Source: Methanospirillum sp.
Lineage (GTDB): Archaea; Halobacteriota; Methanomicrobia; Methanomicrobiales; Methanospirillaceae
DNA: 16,827 bases
NCBI GenBank assembly: GCA_028695895.1
Contig: JAQVIE010000007.1
Span: 1-16,827 of the forward strand
Reading direction: 5' to 3'
Position numbers and translations under genes: made by a program. Positions 1-8,104 of the stretch are shown here, one piece after another. Numbering within the stretch: position 1 is the first letter of the stretch; the number at the start of each line of letters is the position of its first letter. The notes under the pieces are model-generated. The model ran no database searches. It was not told where the DNA came from and saw only the letters and a program-made list of their open reading frames with translations.

Positions 1-869
1 CTTATCAAAGCCTCAGATTCCCGCTGCACTGTGTTAATTACATCTTTTTCATTAAGCATGGTAATAAGAGATGCAATGCCTTCCCTGTCAAGTGAACGAC
101 ACCATGGCCTGAGATCTATTCCAAGCTCCCTGGCGGTGATTGCAATAAGAGTCTGTTTACCTTCCCTGATATCTGAAGCCTGATCTTTTCCTGACTTATC
201 AGATGGTTCAAGGAGATCTATAAGATCATCCTGGATCTGGAACGCTGCACCAATCTTGCACCCATAATTATAGAAAGCATCAACCTGTGTATCAGTCCCT
301 CCTCCAAGAAGGGATCCAATGGCAGCTGCAGTCCCATAAAGTACCCCGGTCTTTTTAGTGACCATATCAAGGTATTCACCTCTTGTCACATCATCCCGTT
401 CTTCAAAAGACATATCCTGCTGCTGACCTTCGCAGATCTCTTCACAGGTCCTGGCAAGGAGAGAGACTGCACGGACCTTGGCATCTTCCGAAGCATCAGC
501 CTGGCATATATGTTGGAAAGCACGTGCGTAAGGCACATCCCCGGCAAGTATAGCAACCGGTTCTCCCCAGAGAGTATGCACGGTCTTTTTTCCCCTTCTA
601 TACTCATCCTTGTCCATGATGTCATCATGAATCAGGGTAAAGTTATGAGTCACCTCAAGGGAGAGACCTGCAAGCATGATCCTGGCTGATGATCCTGGAT
701 TTACTGCATCAGCAGCCATCCTGAACAGTGCCGGACGGAGGCGTTTTCCTCCGGCAAATAACAGGTGGTTTGCAGCCCTGGAGAGGGCAGTTTTTGGTTC
801 TCCATAACAGTCCTGCAGGAGAGAATTGACCTCGTCTGCCGTTTTTTTCAGGTATGTCTCAAGATCCAT
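1..869 (-). CDS. idsA: Short-chain prenyl diphosphate synthase (GGPP/FPP synthase), 3' end cut by window edge
   Basis: Trans-prenyltransferase that condenses IPP with allylic diphosphates to make FPP/GGPP, the precursor of archaeal ether lipids. The frame is open from the ATG at 867-869 to the window edge, giving 289 full codons; family members have about 320-330, so roughly the last 35 residues are missing. Visible motifs: GGKRLRP at residues 40-46, first aspartate-rich motif DDIMD at 82-86 within HNFTLIHDDIMD, GDV at 110-112, KKTG at 172-175, and second aspartate-rich motif FQIQDDLID at 210-218. Phe77 lies five residues before the first motif, the position of the bulky aromatic in archaeal type I GGPP synthases, which favours a short chain (inference). 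The start is supported by AAAGGAGA 10 nt upstream. Only 15 nt separate it from the RNase J stop, so it is the distal gene of the isoprenoid operon. Exact chain length cannot be read from sequence alone. Confidence 0.95.
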   Translation of the reverse strand, partial: MDLETYLKKTADEVNSLLQDCYGEPKTALSRAANHLLFAGGKRLRPALFRMAADAVNPGSSARIMLAGLSLEVTHNFTLIHDDIMDKDEYRRGKKTVHTLWGEPVAILAGDVPYARAFQHICQADASEDAKVRAVSLLARTCEEICEGQQQDMSFEERDDVTRGEYLDMVTKKTGVLYGTAAAIGSLLGGGTDTQVDAFYNYGCKIGAAFQIQDDLIDLLEPSDKSGKDQASDIREGKQTLIAITARELGIDLRPWCRSLDREGIASLITMLNEKDVINTVQRESEALI

Positions 870-884
870 CGTAATCTGTCTCCT

Positions 885-2222
885 TTATGTCAGTTTATAC
901 TTCTGACCATTTGCCATCAGTAAAAAGTCTTTGTTCAGGGTATACCCCATGTCAGTGGCAAGCGACAGGTATTCAGATGTGATGTCAATTCCACCATGAG
1001 CAGCGATGATATACTGTGGATTTAGCATATGAACAAACTCGTAGTGATCCTCGCAGTATGCATGACCGCTCACATGCAGATCATCAAATATCCTGGCACC
1101 TTGGGCCTTAAGCAGGGTAAAAAGCCTGTACCGTTGTGCCCGGTTCATATCATTCGGTATAAGCTGGGCACTTATCATAACCTTGTCACCACGTTCAACC
1201 CTGTACGGGGTGTCATTTTGTGCAATCCGTGTCAGGATGGATCCAGGCTCTCCCTGGTGACCGGTAACAATCGGTATATATTGATCTTTTCCAGATTTAA
1301 TCAGCCGTCTAAGCGTTCGCTCAACAACCCGTCTGTTACCAAATACACTTGTGGTGTCAGGGAATCTGACCAGTTTCATCTGTTCTGCAGTGACGCAGTA
1401 ACGTTCCATTGACCTGCCAAGGAGCAGAGGTTTTCTTCCTATCTCATGGGCACATTCAGCAATGGTTTTTACACGAGCAATATGTGAAGCAAAGGTGCTG
1501 ACAATGATAGCATTCTTGTCATCTTCATAACTTGTGATAACATCACGGACCATGTTCTTGGCTATCTGCTCACTTGGACACCGACCTTTTTTGTGAACAT
1601 TGGTCACTTCTGCTATCATGCACAAAACCCCTTCTTTTCCAATTTTTTTCAGTTTGGCAAAGTCCGGTGGTTCTCCAAGAACGGGATTTCTGTCCAGCTT
1701 AAAATCCAGTGCATAGATTATCGCTCCTTTTGGTGTGTACAGAGCAACAGTTGCAGTGTCAATAATACTATGCTGCATTCTGACAAATTCCATTGCCAGT
1801 ATATTTGAGATATTGTATCGCTGCCCGTATTTTAGCGCAATCAGTTTATTGCTGACGCCAAACTTTTTTTCTCCTTCTATTTGTTGTTTTACCAGTTCAA
1901 TCGTGTATGGTGTCCCGATAATAGGAGCATTGTACCTGTGAACCAGCTTTGGAACTGCCCCTATATGGTCAAGATGACCATGTGAAAGGATCACGGCTTT
2001 AACCGTTCCTTCAAGCTGGTTCATCACGGTATCATCAGGGATAACACCCAGCTGGATAAGGTCCAGGGAATGGGTATTCTCCATCTCTATATCCGGATGC
2101 ATCATCAGGGAATCAAGCCTGATTCCCATATCAAATATTACTATTTCCTTTCCGCAGCGGACGGCAGTCATATTTCGCCCAAACTCATTATATCCGCCCA
2201 CAGCAAGTATTTCAATGTCCAA
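885..2222 (-). CDS. rnj: Archaeal RNase J (metallo-beta-lactamase/beta-CASP ribonuclease)
   Basis: A 445-residue metallo-beta-lactamase/beta-CASP nuclease of the archaeal RNase J type; characterised members are 5'-3' exoribonucleases with a preference for 5'-monophosphate RNA. The zinc site is visible: HGHLDH at residues 81-86, His151 (MQHSI), Asp173 (ALDFK), the beta-CASP segment with SGHA at 385-388, and C-terminal His409 (AAHGG). No KH domain precedes the nuclease domain, which separates it from the archaeal CPSF1/2 type. The start is a TTG at 2220-2222: there is no in-frame ATG nearby, the protein begins at the expected MDIEILAVGGYNEFGRN, and a strong GGAGGAG lies 6 nt upstream. The start sits inside the last codons of fni, whose stop ends at 2212, so translation is probably coupled. 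An RNase J gene within isoprenoid genes is a recurring euryarchaeal arrangement, from general knowledge. Confidence 0.93.
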   Translation of the reverse strand: MDIEILAVGGYNEFGRNMTAVRCGKEIVIFDMGIRLDSLMMHPDIEMENTHSLDLIQLGVIPDDTVMNQLEGTVKAVILSHGHLDHIGAVPKLVHRYNAPIIGTPYTIELVKQQIEGEKKFGVSNKLIALKYGQRYNISNILAMEFVRMQHSIIDTATVALYTPKGAIIYALDFKLDRNPVLGEPPDFAKLKKIGKEGVLCMIAEVTNVHKKGRCPSEQIAKNMVRDVITSYEDDKNAIIVSTFASHIARVKTIAECAHEIGRKPLLLGRSMERYCVTAEQMKLVRFPDTTSVFGNRRVVERTLRRLIKSGKDQYIPIVTGHQGEPGSILTRIAQNDTPYRVERGDKVMISAQLIPNDMNRAQRYRLFTLLKAQGARIFDDLHVSGHAYCEDHYEFVHMLNPQYIIAAHGGIDITSEYLSLATDMGYTLNKDFLLMANGQKYKLT

Positions 2223-3303
2223 TTATGTCTCCTCCTGGAAGATTTTCTATCATTTCCCTTGTCTTACCGGTAAGATACCACCGGGCCTGCGGTAACTCAG
2301 ATATTCGGGTTTTTCCGGTAAGGAACAAACTAATCCGGAGCTCCTGGTGGATGTTCCGGATTACTTTCCGCAGTGCATCAGGACCATCGCAGGCGGGTTT
2401 TAAGAGTGGAAGTGCCATTCCGGCAAGATTTGCACCCAATACCAGTGCTTTTGTCATCTCAATTCCGGATCGAATTCCCCCGCTTGCTATTACCGGTCCC
2501 CCGCATCTGGCTGTTTCATAAAGGCTCACAGCAGTTGGAAGGCCCCATTCTCCAAACCGCTCACCAAGTCCTTTAAGGTGCAGATCTTCACTGCCATTAA
2601 CGCTTCCCGAGCGGTGGCTTTCGATGAGGGCCCATGATGCTCCTCCATATCCGCCAACATCCACACATGCCGCTCCTGCACCAAAGCAACGAAAACCGGT
2701 TTCATATGAGATGCCCGAACCGGTTTCCTTTACAATTACCGGGACTTTTAGATCCCTGCAAAGCTCACGAAGGGCAGAGTAACAACCACCTGCATCATGA
2801 TCTCCTTCCGGCTGAATGGCTTCCTGAAGAAAATTGAGATGGATAGCCAATGCATCTGCATCTATCATCTCAACAGCCTGTTCTGCCCACTCAATCCCGT
2901 GATCCCTGAGTTGAACGATACCCAGGTTTCCGACGACAAAGGTGTCTGGTGCTTTTTCTCTGACAATGGAGAAGGTATCAGCCAGTTCAGGGTTTTCTAT
3001 TGCAGCCCGCTGGGACCCGACGCCAATTCCAAGACCAAATTCACCAGCTATTTCTCCAAGAACAGCATTTACATCCTTTGTCTCCGGATGCCCTCCTGTC
3101 ATGGCAGAAATAAACAGTGGTGAGCCAAGGTCATGCCCTAAAAATCTTGTCTTAAGTGACAGCTTGTCCATGTTACAATCAGGGATGGCCTCATGGACCA
3201 GTCTTATATCATCAAAACCGGTGTTCCCGGTTTCAATGCTTTTTTTAAGACAGATACGGAGATGATCAAGTTTTCTGGAAGAGGTAAAATTCCTGCGGTT
3301 CAT
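2212..3303 (-). CDS. fni: Type 2 isopentenyl-diphosphate delta-isomerase
   Basis: FMN- and NAD(P)H-dependent enzyme that interconverts IPP and DMAPP, supplying the allylic primer for the prenyl synthase encoded two genes downstream. The 363 residues match the family length. Visible motifs: N-terminal Arg10-Lys11 in FTSSRKLDHL, flavin/phosphate loop AMTGG at 67-71, GVGSQRAAIE at 94-103, HLNFLQEAIQPEGD at 155-168 containing the catalytic-region Gln160 and metal ligand Glu161, VKETGSG at 191-197, GGYGG at 217-221, and the FMN phosphate-binding GGIRSG at 275-280. The ATG at 3301-3303 shares ATGA with the stop of the preceding isopentenyl phosphate kinase gene. No broken motif was seen. The unrelated Nudix-type (type 1) isomerase is excluded by the TIM-barrel flavoprotein motifs. 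Confidence 0.96.
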   Translation of the reverse strand: MNRRNFTSSRKLDHLRICLKKSIETGNTGFDDIRLVHEAIPDCNMDKLSLKTRFLGHDLGSPLFISAMTGGHPETKDVNAVLGEIAGEFGLGIGVGSQRAAIENPELADTFSIVREKAPDTFVVGNLGIVQLRDHGIEWAEQAVEMIDADALAIHLNFLQEAIQPEGDHDAGGCYSALRELCRDLKVPVIVKETGSGISYETGFRCFGAGAACVDVGGYGGASWALIESHRSGSVNGSEDLHLKGLGERFGEWGLPTAVSLYETARCGGPVIASGGIRSGIEMTKALVLGANLAGMALPLLKPACDGPDALRKVIRNIHQELRISLFLTGKTRISELPQARWYLTGKTREMIENLPGGDIIGH

Positions 3304-4070
3304 GCATCCTCCGGCAGGATCCTGGTTCCTCCATGATCAGCCCGGTTCAAAAACTCCTGAAGTCGTGAGATATGGAATATATCTGATTCGATTCCCATGT
3401 CTGCAAGGCGAAGAAGTTCTGAGATTTTTCCCTGCATTCCTCCGGTCACATCAATAGAACCGGAGCCTCCAATCCTTATGGTATGCGCTGTTGATCTGCG
3501 CAGTTCCCTCACAACCAATCCATCAGCATCCAACAGTCCGGGAACGTCGGTTGCAAGCCCGATACGTTTCATACCCAGATGCTGTGCCAATATCCTGACC
3601 AGTTGATCACCGGAAACGATACAAGCTCCTTTTACAGTGTCCATTACAACATCCCCATGAAGGACCGGAATAATTCCAAGATCTACCATTAGCTGAAGAT
3701 TTGTCAGGCAGTAGTCAGACAGTTCTCCATTTGATGCAACCATGCCATCAAACGGGTGGATACTGACTGCTTCAATTCCTTCCATGCGAAGCATACTGAC
3801 AACCTGTTCATTCAGAGCTGATACAGCATGGTGTGTCTCAAATATTCCTTTTTTATTCTTTTTTGAGACTCCGCCCTGAATATTATACTGCCTGGCCTGT
3901 GGGTGTCCGCATGACCCTGCACCATGAATCAGAAGAAGAGGGTTGTCTGAAAAATTTTTCAGAGTTTTTGCTATCTCATGCAGTACATTTTCACGAACTA
4001 CGCCTGCATCACCACTTCCTTTCTCTGTGATGATACTTCCACCTAATTTTAAGATTATTCTGTCAGACAT
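3300..4070 (-). CDS. ipk: Isopentenyl phosphate kinase
   Basis: Amino-acid-kinase-fold enzyme that phosphorylates isopentenyl phosphate to IPP with ATP, the last step of the archaeal variant of the mevalonate pathway. It has 256 residues, as expected. The N-terminal LKLGGS (residues 7-12) carries Lys8. HGAGSCGHP (49-57) carries His56, which aligns with the catalytic His60 of the Methanocaldococcus jannaschii enzyme. VLHGDVV near 136-142, SGDQL, ATDVPGLLD and SIDVTGGMQGKI are the conserved ATP- and substrate-loop motifs. The residue before Gly-His is Cys (SCGH) where Phe is usual (SFGH or AFGH), a mild variation next to the active site. The gene overlaps the mevalonate kinase 3' end by 8 nt (ATGTCTGA) and the fni start by 4 nt (ATGA), so translation is almost certainly coupled. 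Confidence 0.95.
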   Translation of the reverse strand: MSDRIILKLGGSIITEKGSGDAGVVRENVLHEIAKTLKNFSDNPLLLIHGAGSCGHPQARQYNIQGGVSKKNKKGIFETHHAVSALNEQVVSMLRMEGIEAVSIHPFDGMVASNGELSDYCLTNLQLMVDLGIIPVLHGDVVMDTVKGACIVSGDQLVRILAQHLGMKRIGLATDVPGLLDADGLVVRELRRSTAHTIRIGGSGSIDVTGGMQGKISELLRLADMGIESDIFHISRLQEFLNRADHGGTRILPEDA

Positions 4071-4932
4071 CCCGCTCTTTTCTCAGTCCTTCTGTATCAA
4101 GGCATGTGATAATTGCCCTTCCATCAAATACCTCAATGGCCCCTGCAATTCTGGTCCTGATATTTTTTGATGCCAGGGCAACCATACACCCACCGCCCCC
4201 GGCACCGGTTATCTTTGCCCCGAATGCACCAGTTGATCGTGATGCAAGAACCAGTCTTGAGAGTTGTGGATGGCCGACACCCAGAGTTTCAAGAAGGCAG
4301 TGGTTCATGTCCATGAGTTTTCCTAAATATGCTGGTTCATCAAGATGTTTCATTGCATCAAGCACAATGGCTTCAATGGAGTCAAGAACCGGATTGATGA
4401 TTGACGGATGTTTTTGTTTCAGTTCTGCAACTTTTTCAACCATTCTGCTGGTTGAATGAGAGATCTGACTATTACCAACAACAAGATGATAGTTTTGAGG
4501 AGCCAGCCGTTTTCGTGTTCCTTCCTTTATAAGGAACATTCCGCCGAATGTTGAGACAGTTGTGTCAGTAGCACTTGCCCGTCCCTTCTGGACCTTTTTC
4601 TCAATTTTCCAGGCAAGTTCGGCAATCTGCTCTTTACTGCGCCCCATATCAAATTCATCATTTATTGCTGCAAGTGTTGCAACAGTCACGGCTGCTGATG
4701 AACCAAGTCCTGATGAACTGGGAAGTTGCGAATTGATGTAAACACTTCCTCTTACACCAAATTCGCGAAAACACTGGTCAATATATGGAGATTTTGCGTG
4801 ATGCGGATTGTTGGTTTTTCTGACAGTGACATATACCCTTGGTCTGATGGCGAGTGCTATCCCGGGTTTCTCATAAAGAACGGCATGTTCACCGAATAAG
4901 AATACTTTACCGGGTGCACTCCAGGTAGCCAC
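4063..4932 (-). CDS. mvk: Mevalonate kinase (GHMP family)
   Basis: Phosphorylates mevalonate to mevalonate 5-phosphate with ATP, entering the lower mevalonate pathway. The 289-residue protein has all three GHMP motifs: SAPGKVFLFGEHAVLY near 5-20, PSSSGLGSSAAVTVA at 71-85 (phosphate loop), and KITGAGGGGCMVAL at 240-253. Asp123 in ATDTTVSTFGG is the probable catalytic Asp. Glu15-His16 and the length separate it from homoserine or galactokinase relatives. The start is GTG at 4930-4932; it follows the stop of the upstream MEMO1-like reading frame as TAGTG (one shared base), and the protein begins exactly at the family N-terminus. This coupling also supports the view that the MEMO1-like frame naturally ends at 4932 rather than at the earlier stop. 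Clear call. Confidence 0.95.
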   Translation of the reverse strand: MATWSAPGKVFLFGEHAVLYEKPGIALAIRPRVYVTVRKTNNPHHAKSPYIDQCFREFGVRGSVYINSQLPSSSGLGSSAAVTVATLAAINDEFDMGRSKEQIAELAWKIEKKVQKGRASATDTTVSTFGGMFLIKEGTRKRLAPQNYHLVVGNSQISHSTSRMVEKVAELKQKHPSIINPVLDSIEAIVLDAMKHLDEPAYLGKLMDMNHCLLETLGVGHPQLSRLVLASRSTGAFGAKITGAGGGGCMVALASKNIRTRIAGAIEVFDGRAIITCLDTEGLRKERDV

Positions 4933-5724
4933 TATCGCACCGCCAATGCCGCATAACCTACGACCTGGTTATAATCACCATTTGTCTCTCCGGAAGTAGT
5001 ATATTCGAGCAGCTCGCACCGGGTTTTACCCAGGGTCCGGAGTACTTCTATCATGCATCCAATTGCCCCGTATCCACAGGCCGTGATATTACGACTCTAT
5101 TCTTGAAAAAAACTCCGGGATATCCATTTTCAAAAGTGCCTCGATTGCATAGTGATCATCACGGTGTGCCTTTTCGGCGGAGACATAATGAGAGAAGTCA
5201 CTTGACGCCACAATTTTTACCGGGTTTTGATATTTTTCCAGTGCTGTTATGAGAATTGATGATATCTGATGAACATCCTTTAAAGTCTGCTGACCCATCA
5301 TGAGTGGAAGAATCCTGGAACGCGGAAACCTGTATTGGATAAATGGAATCTGTGCTTCCAGTGAATTCTCAGAACCATATCTCATTGCCCGCTCGTCTGT
5401 CGGGAGATCAATCAATGATCCGAGTTCATTGTCCGATTCAATTGTCCCAAGCGGAGTTTCCCATGGAACCTGTGAGATACAGCTGGGAAAACCCCTGTGG
5501 CTGGGACCTATGACCAGGAAAGTTCCTTCAAACTTCCCATCAAATGCAGCAAATGCATGTGCTGCCGTTCTTCCTGAGTAGGTAAACCCGGCATGAGGAG
5601 ATACAACTCCTGCTGCATCACCCGGGTATGAAATGCCTTGAAAGAGTTCAGACAGGAGTTGTCTGAGACGCCCGGGTTCACCGGGATAAAACATTCCGGC
5701 GATCGTACTTGCCCTGCTTTTCAT
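4932..5724 (-). pseudogene. amrB: MEMO1-like protein (AmmeMemoRadiSam system protein B), frameshifted near 3' end
   Basis: MEMO family protein, homologous to human MEMO1, a metal-binding relative of non-haem dioxygenases; the archaeal role is unknown. The ATG at 5722-5724 opens a 211-codon frame that stops with TAA at 5089-5091. It holds three of the four expected metal ligands: His44 (SPHAGF), His76 (GPSHRGF) and His179 (SDFSHY), matching human His49, His81 and His192. The conserved C-terminus, including the fourth ligand Cys in NITACGYGAI, then SGETNGDY and VVGYAALAV, is present in another frame (52 codons ending with TAG at 4932-4934). The frame change must fall between the TAG at 5095-5097 in the second frame and the TAA at 5089-5091 in the first. 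The restored product would be about 263 residues, the normal family size. Causes: a 1-nt insertion or 2-nt deletion, a sequence error, or (less likely) +1 recoding at TCG-TAA. It lies between rps2 and mvk. Confidence 0.85.
5089..5097 (-). other. Frameshift site in the MEMO1-like gene
   Basis: On the minus strand the coding frame reads AGA ATA GAG TCG TAA, while the homologous continuation reads CGT AAT ATC ACG GCC TGT. The change of frame is confined to these few bases because the downstream frame has a TAG at 5095-5097. Removing one T, or adding two bases so that GAG AGT CGT is read, gives an uninterrupted protein reading RIE(S)RNITACGYG. Confidence 0.85.
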
Positions 5725-5787
5725 GGACGAGGAATTGATCCCGGTTACGTTTCAGGATATCGGTTCCTGTAGATCCCTTTCAATATT

Positions 5788-6396
5788 TTACATCTCAGAT
5801 TCGAAGTCTTCAGAAGTCAGGGAGGTATTGTATCCTTTATGACGGAGGAATTCCTTGGTCAAGAGGAAGTAAATCATGGAGAGTGCTTTGCGTCCTTTGT
5901 TGTTGGTCGGGACGACGACATCTACAAGGCTTGTCATATTGTTGGTATCACAAAGGGCTAATACCGGGATACTGACCTGAATTGCTTCCCTGATAACCTG
6001 CACATCACTGACTGGATCGGTAACGACGACAACATCAGGTTCTGCATATCGTGGAAGTTTAGGGTTTGTCAGGGTTCCTGGAATATATCTGCCGATTATC
6101 GGGGTTGCACCAATGGAATCAGCAAATTTACGTGCAGGATACTGGCCGTACTGACGTGAAGTAATTACCTGAATTTTTGCTGGATCATACTGCGAAAGGA
6201 ACTTTGCGGCAAGTTTTATCCGCTCATCGGTCTCCCTGATATCCAGGATATACAATCCATCCCCGCGGACGCGGTAGATGAAGTTTTTCATGTCGCTGCT
6301 CTTTTGCTGGGTTCCGATGTGGACACCTGCTGCTAAATATTCTTCAACTGAAACAAGAGGCTCGTTCAGTTCAATCTCCATTTCATTTCCGTTCAT
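5788..6396 (-). CDS. rps2: 30S ribosomal protein S2 (uS2)
   Basis: Small-subunit ribosomal protein uS2 of the archaeal/eukaryotic type. It has about 202 residues with the S2 signatures [18 protein letters not shown] near the N-terminus, [47 protein letters not shown] and the C-terminal [21 protein letters not shown] longer TTG start at 6409-6411 is possible. The ATG at 6394-6396 is preferred because GAGGAG lies 7 nt before it, and that ribosome binding site would otherwise be coding. The gene overlaps the 3' end of eno by 14 nt, so the two are co-translated. It is followed after 63 nt by the MEMO1-like gene, as in many euryarchaeal genomes (general knowledge). Confidence 0.95.
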   Translation of the reverse strand: MNGNEMEIELNEPLVSVEEYLAAGVHIGTQQKSSDMKNFIYRVRGDGLYILDIRETDERIKLAAKFLSQYDPAKIQVITSRQYGQYPARKFADSIGATPIIGRYIPGTLTNPKLPRYAEPDVVVVTDPVSDVQVIREAIQVSIPVLALCDTNNMTSLVDVVVPTNNKGRKALSMIYFLLTKEFLRHKGYNTSLTSEDFESEM

Positions 6397-7591
6397 AGAT
6401 ACTCTCCTCAATCCGTATGAGTTCGTTTAACTTGGCTGTCCGCTCTCCACCGACAACCCCTGTTTTTATAAATATACACTGAAATGCGCATCCAAGATGG
6501 GCGATGACAGGATCTTCAGTCTCACCAGATCGGTGACTTATAACCGTCTCCATCCCGTGCTGCTTAGCAAGACGAATAGCCTCATAGGTATCTGTCAGAG
6601 TTCCTATCTGGTTTGGCTTGATAAGCACACAGTTAGCACTCCCATGGGAGACACCTTCCTGGATGCGTTTTGCATTTGTCACGAATAGATCATCCCCGCA
6701 GATAAGACACTGATTGCCTGCCTCCTTGTTCAGGGCAGCAAATCCTGCATAGTCTTCTTCATACAGGGGATCTTCTACGTATATCAGATCGTACTCGTCG
6801 ATCAGGTCTGCAATGTACGTAACCTGGTCTTCCGGAGTTCTGATAGTTCCGTCCCTGTACCGGTATGTTCCGGATTCAGGATCACAGAACTGGCTGGCTG
6901 CTGCATCAATACCAAGGCTTATTTCAAATCCGACTTCATCAGAAACCAAATTTGTTGCCTCAGCCAGAATGCTGAATGCTTCAGGATCTGGGATCTGGGG
7001 AGCCCATGCCCCTTCATCCCATTTTCCTGCATGTATTCCGCGTTTTTCCAACAGATCACGTACAGTTTTATGGACTAATGCATTTGCAATGACACCATCA
7101 CGAACACGTTCACATCCGGTTGGTACGACAAGAAATTCCTGGAACTCCGTGGCATGGGGTGCATGTGCACCGCCTCCGATAATATTACCAAGAGGACGCG
7201 GGGCGGAGTCTACAAATATTCCACCAATGTGCTGCCAGAGAGGAATATGTCTTGAATCTGCTGCTGCCTTAGCCATGGCAAGTGAGAGGGAGACTGCAAT
7301 GTTGGCCCCAATTCCGGAGAAATTGCTGGTTCCATCTATCTCCCTCAGCAGTGAATCAACACCAATCTGATCTGACGAATCAATACCGGTGAGATGTGGT
7401 ATCACCTGCCCTTCGGCATCAGATATTGCAAGATCCGGATCCCTGACTACAGCTTCATATTTTCCGATGCTTGCTCCACCTGGTGCTGCCGCTCTTCCAA
7501 ACCCGTGTTCAGTTCTGACCTCAGCTTCAACCGTCTTTCTTCCCCTGGAATCGAGGATGGTTCGCAGAGTAATTGTGCGCGTGATGGTCAT
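6383..7591 (-). CDS. eno: Enolase (2-phosphoglycerate dehydratase)
   Basis: Interconverts 2-phosphoglycerate and phosphoenolpyruvate with two Mg ions. In a methanogen it acts mainly in gluconeogenesis (inference). The 402-residue protein is slightly short of the usual 410-430. All catalytic elements are visible: mobile loop with Ser41 ([10 protein letters not shown]), GGGAHA with His143, [15 protein letters not shown] with Glu193, metal ligands Asp229 (GIDAAA), Glu273 (VEDPL) and Asp300 (GDDLF), catalytic Lys325 (IKPNQIGT), and the SHRSGETED loop at 352-360. The ATG at 7589-7591 follows the rpoK stop after 8 nt. It sits within the rpoN-rpoK-eno-rps2 order typical of archaea. Confidence 0.96.
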   Translation of the reverse strand: MTITRTITLRTILDSRGRKTVEAEVRTEHGFGRAAAPGGASIGKYEAVVRDPDLAISDAEGQVIPHLTGIDSSDQIGVDSLLREIDGTSNFSGIGANIAVSLSLAMAKAAADSRHIPLWQHIGGIFVDSAPRPLGNIIGGGAHAPHATEFQEFLVVPTGCERVRDGVIANALVHKTVRDLLEKRGIHAGKWDEGAWAPQIPDPEAFSILAEATNLVSDEVGFEISLGIDAAASQFCDPESGTYRYRDGTIRTPEDQVTYIADLIDEYDLIYVEDPLYEEDYAGFAALNKEAGNQCLICGDDLFVTNAKRIQEGVSHGSANCVLIKPNQIGTLTDTYEAIRLAKQHGMETVISHRSGETEDPVIAHLGCAFQCIFIKTGVVGGERTAKLNELIRIEESIYERK

Positions 7592-7599
7592 CCGATTAC

Positions 7600-7767
7600 C
7601 TATCTCCGTTTCACTGTTATCGGAATAACACCACGCTCGAACTCCTCCATTGCTATCTTCAGTGGATCAATACTTGAAGTAGCAACAAGGATCGGGGCAC
7701 CCATCGATATCTGAAGTGCCCGGGCGCCGACTATCCGCGCCTTCTCATAGCGAGTATAAGTTTGCAT
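7600..7767 (-). CDS. rpoK: DNA-directed RNA polymerase subunit K
   Basis: Homologue of eukaryotic Rpb6 and bacterial omega, a small assembly subunit of archaeal RNA polymerase. About 55 residues: [17 protein letters not shown] at the N-terminus, then the conserved [11 protein letters not shown] and the basic C-terminus [10 protein letters not shown]. The frame extends upstream to a TTG (10 more residues), but the ATG at 7765-7767 fits the family start and has GAGGAG 8 nt before it. The tRNA-Pro gene ends 33 nt upstream, so rpoK may be translated from an mRNA whose 5' end is made by tRNA 3' processing (inference). Confidence 0.94.
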   Translation of the reverse strand: MQTYTRYEKARIVGARALQISMGAPILVATSSIDPLKIAMEEFERGVIPITVKRR

Positions 7768-7800
7768 GCGTAACTCCTCAAAAATCCGTTGACACAAGAA

Positions 7801-7875
7801 TGGGGTCGCTGAGATTCGAACTCAGGTCAGAGCGTCCCGAACGCCCTAGGATGGTCCAGGCTACCCTACGACCCC
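7801..7875 (-). tRNA. tRNA-Pro (anticodon CGG)
   Basis: Read on the minus strand, the acceptor stem GGGGTCG pairs with CGACCCC, followed by discriminator A at 7801. The D stem GGGT pairs with ATCC, and the anticodon stem GGGCG pairs with CGCTC (one G-U) around loop TTCGGGA, giving anticodon CGG with G37, as expected for proline. The T arm is CTGAG-TTCGAAT-CTCAG. CCA is not encoded. There are two bases instead of one between the D and anticodon stems. The 5' end is directly next to the rpoN stop codon (7876-7878), so the tRNA must be excised from a polycistronic transcript. Confidence 0.93.
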
Positions 7876-8064
7876 TCATTGGTATGGGTTAAGTTCGTCA
7901 ATAATCTCCTTGTGGGTGAGTAACATACGCCGGCAACAATACCGATCCAATCCGAGATCGTCGAGGATCTTTTTTGGATCCTCGTTCGCATCCCGACGGC
8001 GTTTATATTCCTCATATACAGTAGAGATTACCTTTCCGCAGGTGAAACAGCGAACCGGTATCAT
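7876..8064 (-). CDS. rpoN: DNA-directed RNA polymerase subunit N
   Basis: Homologue of eukaryotic Rpb10, a zinc-binding assembly subunit of archaeal RNA polymerase, not the bacterial sigma-54 of the same symbol. It has 62 residues. The atypical zinc site is complete: Cys6 and Cys9 in RCFTCGKV, then adjacent Cys43-Cys44 in RYCCRRML. The ATG at 8062-8064 has GTGGAG 8 nt upstream. The TGA stop is immediately followed by the first base of tRNA-Pro. Confidence 0.97.
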   Translation of the reverse strand: MIPVRCFTCGKVISTVYEEYKRRRDANEDPKKILDDLGLDRYCCRRMLLTHKEIIDELNPYQ

Positions 8065-8104
8065 TTGTTTGCTCCACTAATTTTATAGCTCATACTAATA
8101 AAGC

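Noticed and set aside
6397..6411. Longer TTG start for rps2
   Set aside because: It would place the GAGGAG ribosome binding site of the better ATG inside the coding region. The same argument rejects the longer rpoK (TTG) and rps13 (GTG) starts.
6813..7370. 185-codon open frame on the plus strand opposite enolase
   Set aside because: Lies entirely antisense to a clear enolase with all catalytic residues; low-complexity translation and no family signature.
8081..8087. TATAAAA on the minus strand between rps9 and rpoN as an internal promoter
   Set aside because: A start 25-27 bases downstream would fall inside the rpoN coding region after its ATG, and rpoN has its own ribosome binding site within the operon.
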